From: UMGS172 sp045578845
GTDB taxonomy: Bacteria > Bacillota > Clostridia > Oscillospirales > Acutalibacteraceae
Direction: 5' to 3'
Assembly: GCA_045578845.1 (NCBI GenBank)
Contig: JAZNLA010000006.1
Location: 1 to 9,107 of the forward strand
DNA length: 9,107 nucleotides
Below are positions 1 to 5,150 of the stretch, one piece after another. Within the stretch, counting starts at the first letter, position 1; the number at the start of each line of letters is the position of its first letter. Both the position numbers and the translations under genes were made by a program. The notes beneath the pieces were generated by a model. The model saw nothing but the letters and a program-made list of their open reading frames with translations, did no database searches and was not told the DNA's origin.

Positions 1-1003
1 CGACAGTGTCCACAGCATCAAACACCGACTCTTTATCTTCCTGCATGTCTTTATTATATGCAAGCGGTATGCCTTTCATGGTAGTGAGCAATGCCATGTT
101 GTCGCCGAAAACTCTGCCTGCTTTACCGCGGACAAGTTCTGCAATGTCGGGGTTTTTCTTTTGCGGCATGATTGACGAGCCGGTTGAAAATGCATCGTCA
201 AGTTCAATAAACTTAAATTCGCAGGAACTCCACAAAATGATTTCCTCCGCAAAACGTGAAAGGTGTACCATGATAATGGATAAAGCACCGTTTAGTTCTA
301 AAGCAAAGTCGCGGTCACTGACACCGTCAAGACTGTTTCTCGTAACACCGTTCATACCGAGTTTTTTTGCAACTAACTCTCTGTTTAGAGGGTAGGTAGT
401 ACCTGCCAATGCACAAGAGCCTAAGGGGGAAACATTCATTCTCTTTTTGCAATCGGCAATTCTGCCGATATCACGCATAAACATTTCGGCATATGCCAAA
501 AGTTGATGACCGAAAACAATGGGTTGAGCCCTTTGTAAATGTGTGTAACCGGGCATTACTGTGTCTTTATACTCTTCCGCTTTGTCTGCCAATGTTTCAA
601 TAAGATTTTTAAGCAAAGAGTCAACCGTATCACATTCTATGAGCAAATGCAACCTTAAATCAAGAGCGACTTGGTCGTTACGGCTTCTTGCAGTGTGCAG
701 TCTTTTGCCTGCATCGCCGATGCGTTCGGTTAAATTAGCCTCAACAAATGTATGTATATCTTCCGAAACCTCGTCAAACGGCAGTTTTCCGCTTTCGATG
801 TCGGCTAAAATGCCGTTTAACCCGTCAACTATTTTTTTACAGTCTTCTTTTGTGATAATACCGCATTCCGAAAGCATTTCGGCGTGTGCTATAGAGCCTT
901 TTATATCTTCACGGTACATCCTTTGGTCAAAGGGCAGTGAGCGGTTAAAATCGTTAGTTCTCGGGTCAAGTTCCTTTTTGAACCTGCCTGTCCACAGTTT
1001 CAT
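1..1003 (-). CDS. argH: Argininosuccinate lyase, 3' end cut off by window edge
   Basis: Cleaves argininosuccinate to arginine and fumarate, the last step of arginine synthesis, in the cytoplasm. I read 334 residues from an ATG at 1003 (starting MKLWTGRFKKELDP) to the window edge; the family is usually about 460 residues, so roughly the last quarter is missing. The frame is absent from simple complete-ORF lists because it has no stop here. Fumarase/aspartase superfamily signatures are visible: ARSRNDQ near residues 105-111, the catalytic-histidine segment PGYTHLQRAQP near 151-161, and the signature loop GSSIMPQKKNP at 275-285, which carries the catalytic serine. The start is supported by an AAAGG-type ribosome binding site at 1008-1015. 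It lies 63 bases after argG and is probably co-transcribed with it, with a hairpin in the gap. Confidence 0.97.
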   Translation of the reverse strand, partial: MKLWTGRFKKELDPRTNDFNRSLPFDQRMYREDIKGSIAHAEMLSECGIITKEDCKKIVDGLNGILADIESGKLPFDEVSEDIHTFVEANLTERIGDAGKRLHTARSRNDQVALDLRLHLLIECDTVDSLLKNLIETLADKAEEYKDTVMPGYTHLQRAQPIVFGHQLLAYAEMFMRDIGRIADCKKRMNVSPLGSCALAGTTYPLNRELVAKKLGMNGVTRNSLDGVSDRDFALELNGALSIIMVHLSRFAEEIILWSSCEFKFIELDDAFSTGSSIMPQKKNPDIAELVRGKAGRVFGDNMALLTTMKGIPLAYNKDMQEDKESVFDAVDTV

Positions 1004-1007
1004 AAAA

Positions 1008-1015
1008 TCACCTTT
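1008..1015 (-). promoter_or_regulatory. Ribosome binding site of argH
   Basis: The minus-strand sequence AAAGGTGA sits a few bases before the argH ATG at 1003-1001. It fixes the start of a gene whose other end is outside the window. The intercistronic hairpin at 1023-1059 ends upstream of it and does not cover it. Confidence 0.8.
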
Positions 1016-1022
1016 TAAATGC

Positions 1023-1059
1023 CACAAAGTGCAGTGAGAAAAAATCCCACTGCATTGTG
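1023..1059 (-). other. Stable hairpin between argG and argH
   Basis: An inverted repeat fills most of the argG-argH gap. The inner arms are 1030-1039 and 1045-1054 (ten pairs round a five-base loop that is all U in the minus-strand RNA). After a two-base bulge, outer arms 1023-1027 and 1055-1059 add five pairs. One inner position is a G-U pair in minus-strand RNA but would be an A-C mismatch in plus-strand RNA, so the structure fits the arg transcript. No U run follows, so it is not a normal intrinsic terminator. An RNA processing or stability element is more likely; this role is inference. Confidence 0.7.
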
Positions 1060-1066
1060 AATTAAA

Positions 1067-2290
1067 TTATTTACCTAACTTCTTGTTAAGTTTTGCCTGA
1101 ACTTTAATGGGCAGACCGAAGAGGTTGATAAATCCTGCCGAGTCTTTTTGGTCGTAAGCACCTTCGTCGTCGCCGAACGAAGCAATTTCGTCGTCGTAAA
1201 GTGAATAGGGTGAACTTACGCCGGCGTTAATCATGTTGCCCTTGTAAAGTTTGAGTGTTACATCACCTGTAACATTTTCCTGAGTTTTGTCAACGAAAGC
1301 CGAAAGCGACTCACGAAGCGGGGTGAACCACTGACCGAAGTATACAAGTTCGCCGAACTTTTGGGCGACCAACTTTTTGTAGTGTGAAGTATCTCTGTCT
1401 AAAGTAATGGTTTCTAAAATTTCATGTGCTTTGTAAAGGATTGCACCGCCCGGAGTTTCGTAAACGCCGCGACTCTTCATACCGACAAGACGGTTTTCGA
1501 CAATATCAAGCAGACCAATACCGTTTTTACCGCCGATTTCGTTCAACGTTTCAACTATTTCGAGACCGTTCATTTCTACGCCGTCAACCGAGGTGGGAAT
1601 ACCTTTTTCAAAATGAATGGTGACATATGTCGGCTTATCGGGTGCCTGTTCGGGCGAAACGCCCATTTCAAGGAAACCTTCTTTATTATATAAAGGTTCA
1701 TTTTTGGGGTCTTCCAAATCCATGCCTTCATGTGACAAATGCCATACGTTTTTGTCTTTTGAATAGTTGGTTTCGCGGTTGATTTTAAGGGGAATGTTGT
1801 GTGCTTCGGCATACTCGATTTCCTCTTCACGCGATTTGATATCCCAAATTCTCCAAGGAGCGATAATCTCCATATCGGGGGCAAAAGCTTTTAAGGTAAG
1901 TTCGAAACGAACTTGGTCGTTACCTTTACCGGTGCAGCCGTGGCAGATAGCGTCGGCATTTTCTTTAATGGCAATTTCAGCCAAAGCCTTGGCTATGCAA
2001 GGACGGGCGTGCGAAGTGCCGAGCAGGTAACTTTCGTAGTCGGCACCGGCTTTAAGGCAGGGCCAAATGTAGTCTTCTACATATTCCTTTTTAAGGTCGC
2101 AGATGTAAAGTTTTGATGCACCGGTTTTGATAGCCTTTTCTTCAAGGCCTTCAAGTTCGGTACCCTGACCGACGTCACCAGAAACGGCAATAACTTCACA
2201 GTTGTTGTAGTTTTCTTTGAGCCAAGGAATAATAATTGATGTATCAAGTCCGCCCGAATATGCAAGGACAACCTTTTTGATTTCTTTCAT
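1067..2290 (-). CDS. argG: Argininosuccinate synthase
   Basis: Joins citrulline and aspartate using ATP to give argininosuccinate, the penultimate step of arginine synthesis, in the cytoplasm. The 407-residue length is normal for the family. The N-terminal ATP-binding P-loop of the PP-loop type is AYSGGLDTS at residues 10-18. The conserved GTSHARP (91-97) and GCTGKGNDQVRFE (118-130) segments of the citrulline/aspartate site follow, then APWR near 144. The ATG at 2290 has a GAAAGGA ribosome binding site at about 2299-2305. The gene is first in an argG-argH unit. A promoter (2327-2354) and ARG-box-like repeats lie upstream, which suggests control by an ArgR/AhrC-type arginine repressor. Nothing in the coding sequence looks damaged. 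Confidence 0.98.
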   Translation of the reverse strand: MKEIKKVVLAYSGGLDTSIIIPWLKENYNNCEVIAVSGDVGQGTELEGLEEKAIKTGASKLYICDLKKEYVEDYIWPCLKAGADYESYLLGTSHARPCIAKALAEIAIKENADAICHGCTGKGNDQVRFELTLKAFAPDMEIIAPWRIWDIKSREEEIEYAEAHNIPLKINRETNYSKDKNVWHLSHEGMDLEDPKNEPLYNKEGFLEMGVSPEQAPDKPTYVTIHFEKGIPTSVDGVEMNGLEIVETLNEIGGKNGIGLLDIVENRLVGMKSRGVYETPGGAILYKAHEILETITLDRDTSHYKKLVAQKFGELVYFGQWFTPLRESLSAFVDKTQENVTGDVTLKLYKGNMINAGVSSPYSLYDDEIASFGDDEGAYDQKDSAGFINLFGLPIKVQAKLNKKLGK

Positions 2291-2326
2291 TTTTAAAATC
2301 CTTTCGAAAATTTATTCAATGTTAAC

Positions 2327-2354
2327 ATTATACACCGAAGTTGCAAAAAATCAA
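2327..2354 (-). promoter_or_regulatory. Probable sigma-A promoter of argG-argH
   Basis: On the minus strand, TTGATT (2354-2349) and a perfect TATAAT (2332-2327) are separated by 16 bases. This predicts transcription starting near 2320, about 30 bases before the argG start. It is the best -35/-10 pair in the gap. The surrounding DNA is very AT-rich, which raises the risk of chance matches, but the perfect -10 and the position favour it. Confidence 0.7.
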
Positions 2355-2361
2355 GTATTTT

Positions 2362-2416
2362 TGCAAAAATATTCAAAATTTTGTATATTAATTGTATTTT
2401 TATGAATATTTATGCA
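2362..2416. promoter_or_regulatory. Three helically phased ARG-box-like operators
   Basis: Compared with the ArgR/AhrC ARG box core TGAATwwwwATTCA, three sites line up. 2403-2416 (TGAATATTTATGCA) has one mismatch in the ten fixed positions. 2362-2375 (TGCAAAAATATTCA) has two. The weaker 2382-2395 (TGTATATTAATTGT) has three. Their centres are 21 and 20 bases apart, the spacing known for paired ARG boxes bound by one ArgR hexamer. They lie just upstream of the argG promoter, which is functionally apt. The AT-rich background means each site alone is weak evidence; the phasing and the target gene make the set more convincing. Upstream placement could mean repression together with a proximal site, or activation. 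Confidence 0.55.
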
Positions 2417-2438
2417 CATTTATGTAATTTTTATAAAA

Positions 2439-3464
2439 TTATCCGATAACCTCAATCCAGCCTTCGGGTGCAGGAAGTCTGCCCATTTGAATACCGGTTA
2501 AAGTATCGTAAAGTTTCTTGGTTACAGGACCCATTTCGGTCATACCTGCAGGGAACGAGATTTCCTTGCCGTGGTCAACAACCTTGCCGACGGGTGAAAT
2601 AACAGCAGCAGTACCGCAAAGACCGCACTCTGCAAAATCACCCAGTTCGTTTATGTTTACTTCACGCTCTTCAACCTCTAAACCTAAGTAGTCTTTGGCG
2701 ACAATCATGAGCGAACGGCGGGTGATAGAGGGTAAAATGGTGTTGGACTTAGGTGTAACAACCTTGTTGTCCTTAGTTACAAATATAATGTTGGCACCGC
2801 CTGTTTCCTCAATATGAGTACGGGTTGCCGAGTCAACATACATATTCTCATCGAAACCTTGTTCGTGAGCGTCAACGATGTTGTAAAGACTCATTGCATA
2901 GTTAAGACCTGCCTTAATGTGACCTGTACCCATAGGTGCGGCACGGTCAAGGTCGCTTATGCGGAGGGTAAGGGGTTTAACACCGCCCTTGAAGTAAGGA
3001 CCTACAGGTGTTGCAAAAATTCTAAACTGATACTCGGTAGCGGGTTTTACACCGATAACGGCGTTACTGCCGAACATATAAGGACGAAGATAAAGTGTAG
3101 CACCTGAGCCGTAAGGCGGAACGAAATCAGCGTTTGCGGCTACAACCTTTTTAACAGCCTCAACAAACTTTTCTACGGGGAATACGGGCATTTTGAGTCG
3201 CTCGCAGGAGTCCTTCATACGCTCTGCGTTAAGGTCGGGACGGAAACAAACGATTTTTCCGTCTTCGGTAGTGTATGCCTTTAAACCTTCAAAGCAGGTC
3301 TGTGCGTATTGTAAAACTCCGGCACATTCGTTTATAACAACGTTTTCGTCGGTTATAAGTTCGCCGTCATCCCATTTTCCGTCTTTAAAGTTAGAGACAA
3401 AGCGGTAATCGGTTTTAACATAACCGAATCCCAATTCGCCCCAGTTGATATCTTTTTTAGCCAT
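2439..3464 (-). CDS. ilvE: Branched-chain amino acid aminotransferase
   Basis: A PLP-dependent transaminase that moves the amino group from glutamate to branched-chain 2-oxo acids (and back), the last step of valine, leucine and isoleucine synthesis; cytoplasmic. It is 341 residues from the preferred start. It belongs to fold type IV, of the longer kind resembling mitochondrial BCATs. Visible motifs are QYAQTCFEGLKAY near residues 52-64, the PLP lysine in GTGHIKAGLNYAMS at about residue 184, IEETGGANIIF near 218-228, and the phosphate-binding ECGLCGTAAVISPVG near 279-293. I chose the ATG at 3464 because AGGAG at 3477-3473 is eight bases away; an ATG two codons earlier (3470) would be only two bases from it. 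Transcribed from its own promoter. No terminator separates it from argG, so read-through is possible. Confidence 0.95.
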   Translation of the reverse strand: MAKKDINWGELGFGYVKTDYRFVSNFKDGKWDDGELITDENVVINECAGVLQYAQTCFEGLKAYTTEDGKIVCFRPDLNAERMKDSCERLKMPVFPVEKFVEAVKKVVAANADFVPPYGSGATLYLRPYMFGSNAVIGVKPATEYQFRIFATPVGPYFKGGVKPLTLRISDLDRAAPMGTGHIKAGLNYAMSLYNIVDAHEQGFDENMYVDSATRTHIEETGGANIIFVTKDNKVVTPKSNTILPSITRRSLMIVAKDYLGLEVEEREVNINELGDFAECGLCGTAAVISPVGKVVDHGKEISFPAGMTEMGPVTKKLYDTLTGIQMGRLPAPEGWIEVIG

Positions 3465-3472
3465 TTTCATTT

Positions 3473-3477
3473 CTCCT
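3473..3477 (-). promoter_or_regulatory. Ribosome binding site that sets the ilvE start
   Basis: AGGAG on the minus strand is eight bases from the ATG at 3464-3462 but only two bases from the in-frame ATG at 3470-3468. The spacing favours the downstream ATG as the true start. Confidence 0.75.
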
Positions 3478-3514
3478 ATTTATGCGGTTAAACCGTAATT
3501 TATAATTTCTTTTA

Positions 3515-3543
3515 ATTTTAACACTTAATTTTTCTAAAGTCAA
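3515..3543 (-). promoter_or_regulatory. Sigma-A promoter of ilvE
   Basis: Minus-strand TTGACT (3543-3538) and TAAAAT (3520-3515) are exactly 17 bases apart, each one or two bases from consensus. The predicted start near 3508 gives a leader of about 45 bases, too short for a T-box or leader-peptide attenuator. The -35 lies just after the stop codon of the upstream radical SAM gene. Confidence 0.75.
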
Positions 3544-3558
3544 TATTTTGCAGTAGTT

Positions 3559-4617
3559 TTACAGCAAAAAGCAATCATTTTCTATAGAACATCCGCCACA
3601 TTTGGTGCAGCCCTCTTGACATTGCGGTTTGAGTGAGTATTTTCGAAGCAAATTCCCCAAATATTCGGTTGCAATTATCAGTTCTTCGGGGTCACAAGCC
3701 GAAGCACACGCAAGTTTGCAGTCGTCAAGCGGTCTAAAGGGCATAATGGTTGGGAAAACGCCCATTTCTGTTAAGATTTCGCATTCTGTCTTTATATCAT
3801 CCCATGGTTGAATACCGCCAATCATAACGCTTGACACTTGACCGTAACCGAAGATTTCCACCGCCCTTTTCAGTGCTTTGTGATAATGGTCAAGTGTAAT
3901 ACTTGATTTACCCGGGCAGATTTCTTTGCGTAATTTTTCGCCTACAATTTCAATATTCATAATGGCAACATTGATTCCTGCCGACTTCATTTTTTCTAAA
4001 ATCGAAAGGTCAGATGGCGGGGCAAATTCGACGGCGATAGGGCAGGAAGAAAATTCCCGTATTTTGCGGGAAATTGTACACCAATATTCTGCCATTGTGT
4101 CGGGGTTTTTATATGTACCGCCGCTGAAATTGAGCGTGTAGTCGGGTACTTTTTCAAGCAATTTTTTAAGACCTTCACATAAAACGTCGGGGTCAATGGG
4201 TGCAGGTGCGGTCGCATTTAAGGAACAGAATTTGCATTTTAAATCACCGACATCATAGCAACAGTTGGTGCTGGGCCAAATGTTTATACATTTATCGGCG
4301 TGCAGTCTTGCGATATCGTCGAGAACGGTGTCGGTTTTGGGCAAAGCATCAAAAAATCTTATATCACACCGCTCGCCATACATTATATAATAGCCTTTTT
4401 CATCTTTTTCTATTAAAAACTCGGAAGATTTAGAAAAGTCTTCGGCAATACTTACGCATATGTTTGAACAGTTCAAATTCATGTTAACGGCATCAATAAA
4501 TCCTTTGTCGAAAAATTCGGGATGTTCTTCTAAAAGGCTTTGTTTTGCATACTCGGACAGTGCGGCACCGTGGCATAAAAGTCCTGCTTTAAGTTTAATA
4601 AATTCGTTGCGTGTCAT
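3559..4617 (-). CDS. Radical SAM protein with atypical cysteine spacing, function unknown
   Basis: I do not recognise the substrate. The 352-residue protein has radical SAM character. NIWPSTNCCYDVGDLKCKFCS (residues 112-132) resembles the 4Fe-4S loop, but the canonical CX3CX2C is replaced by C119 or C120, then C128 and C131 (CX8CX2C or CX7CX2C). FSGGT at 164-168 corresponds to the SAM-binding GGE-like motif. The middle part (EICPGKSS, then VSSVMIGGIQPWDD near 232-274, then MPFRPL) resembles the TIM barrel of biotin-synthase-related radical SAM proteins. The C-terminus adds C333, C337, C340, C343 and C349, a possible auxiliary Fe-S cluster site. The ATG at 4617 follows an AGGAG site overlapping the GNAT stop codon, so the two genes are probably translationally coupled. 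Assignment to the superfamily is fairly sure; a biotin synthase role is unlikely and the reaction unknown. Confidence 0.85.
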   Translation of the reverse strand: MTRNEFIKLKAGLLCHGAALSEYAKQSLLEEHPEFFDKGFIDAVNMNLNCSNICVSIAEDFSKSSEFLIEKDEKGYYIMYGERCDIRFFDALPKTDTVLDDIARLHADKCINIWPSTNCCYDVGDLKCKFCSLNATAPAPIDPDVLCEGLKKLLEKVPDYTLNFSGGTYKNPDTMAEYWCTISRKIREFSSCPIAVEFAPPSDLSILEKMKSAGINVAIMNIEIVGEKLRKEICPGKSSITLDHYHKALKRAVEIFGYGQVSSVMIGGIQPWDDIKTECEILTEMGVFPTIMPFRPLDDCKLACASACDPEELIIATEYLGNLLRKYSLKPQCQEGCTKCGGCSIENDCFLL

Positions 4618-4622
4618 AATTT

Positions 4623-4627
4623 CTCCT
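4623..4627 (-). promoter_or_regulatory. Ribosome binding site overlapping the upstream stop
   Basis: AGGAG of the radical SAM gene shares two bases with the TAG stop codon (4628-4626) of the GNAT gene, and five bases separate it from the ATG. This arrangement is typical of translational coupling and ties the two genes into one operon. Confidence 0.8.
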
Positions 4628-5051
4628 AAATATATTTAATCATTTGACGCGGGGTACAGGTTTTGTTTAGCATCGGGCAATCTTTACAGTCCGAGTTCAG
4701 GTCAATTTCAAGTTCCTCATCATAGATAAAACCTAAACGTTCAAAAAAGTTACGGTTCTTGGCGGTCAAGTAAACTTTGGCGGCACCTAAGGTTTTTGCC
4801 TTCTTCAAAATTTTATCAACAGCCGTTTTACCAAGACCGCTGTGTCTGAGTGGCGGCAGTACGGCAACGTAATCAAGCACAAAGATGTCACGCCGTTTGG
4901 AAAGGGTAGCGGCGGCATTGATTTCACCGTTTTTGACTAAAGAAATACTGTAGATGGCACCGTCGCAGGATAAAATGTTGTCTGATACTTCAAGTCCGTT
5001 TTCTATATAAAATTTTTTCAAGTTTTCATAATCGTAGGTTTCTTTAAACAT
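4626..5051 (-). CDS. GNAT-family N-acetyltransferase with cysteine-containing tail
   Basis: A 141-residue acetyltransferase of the GNAT fold, expected to move an acetyl group from acetyl-CoA to an amine; the substrate is unknown. The acetyl-CoA pyrophosphate loop is visible as PLRHSGLGKTAVDKIL (residues about 67-82), after the strand FVLDYVAVLP. NRNFFERLGFIYDEE near 99-113 is the typical GNAT end (a residue pair before FYxxxGF). The tail carries CKDCPMLNKTC (C-x2-C-x6-C, about residues 122-132), which could bind a metal or simply be structural. I place the start at ATG 5051, because GAGGTG at 5063-5058 is six bases before it; an in-frame GTG at 5060-5058 lies inside that binding site and is unlikely. 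First gene of a two-gene unit with the radical SAM gene, directly behind a terminator and its own promoter. Confidence 0.88.
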   Translation of the reverse strand: MFKETYDYENLKKFYIENGLEVSDNILSCDGAIYSISLVKNGEINAAATLSKRRDIFVLDYVAVLPPLRHSGLGKTAVDKILKKAKTLGAAKVYLTAKNRNFFERLGFIYDEELEIDLNSDCKDCPMLNKTCTPRQMIKYI

Positions 5052-5057
5052 TGCGGT

Positions 5058-5063
5058 CACCTC
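5058..5063 (-). promoter_or_regulatory. Ribosome binding site that sets the GNAT start
   Basis: GAGGTG on the minus strand precedes the ATG at 5051-5049 by six bases. Its own GTG is in frame, so naive gene callers may extend the protein three residues to 5060; the spacing argues against that. Confidence 0.75.
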
Positions 5064-5077
5064 ACTTTAATATAAAC

Positions 5078-5106
5078 ATTTTACCCTTTAAACCAATATA
5101 GTGCAA
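5078..5106 (-). promoter_or_regulatory. Probable promoter of the GNAT/radical SAM unit
   Basis: Minus-strand TTGCAC (5106-5101) and TAAAAT (5083-5078) are 17 bases apart. The -35 begins just past the U run of the preceding terminator, so the unit would start fresh transcription about 20 bases before the GNAT ATG. The -35 is a weak match; the -10 is good. Confidence 0.6.
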
Positions 5107-5107
5107 G

Positions 5108-5149
5108 AAAAATTTTTGCCCGCAACAAATTATATGTTACGGGCAAAAA
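5108..5149 (-). terminator. Intrinsic terminator of the htrA-comM unit
   Basis: Arms 5135-5149 and 5113-5127 form a 15-pair stem with a GCCCG/CGGGC core round a seven-base AT loop. In minus-strand RNA a run of five U follows (5112-5108). One position is a G-U pair in minus-strand RNA but a C-A mismatch on the plus strand, which supports its use by comM transcripts. It begins only two bases after the comM stop codon. Confidence 0.9.
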
Positions 5150-5150
5150 A

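Noticed and set aside
6..395. 129-codon plus-strand frame at the left edge
   Set aside because: Antisense shadow of argH, including its GSSIMPQKKNP loop.
561..1037. 158-codon open frame on the plus strand
   Set aside because: It lies opposite argH, whose protein is clearly recognisable; the translation is serine-rich and typical of an antisense shadow, with no supported start site.
2425..2441. Perfect inverted repeat TAATTTT/AAAATTA at the end of ilvE as a terminator
   Set aside because: The stem is only A-T pairs, the loop is three bases and no U run follows, so it would be very weak.
3471..3558. T-box or leader-peptide attenuator before ilvE
   Set aside because: The gap is under 90 bases, has no T-box-like sequence and no terminator/antiterminator pair, and a normal promoter uses most of it.
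3540..3575. TTTTGC/GCAAAA inverted repeat after the radical SAM gene as a terminator
   Set aside because: Only six mostly A-T pairs with a 12-base loop and no U run after it; read-through into ilvE remains possible.
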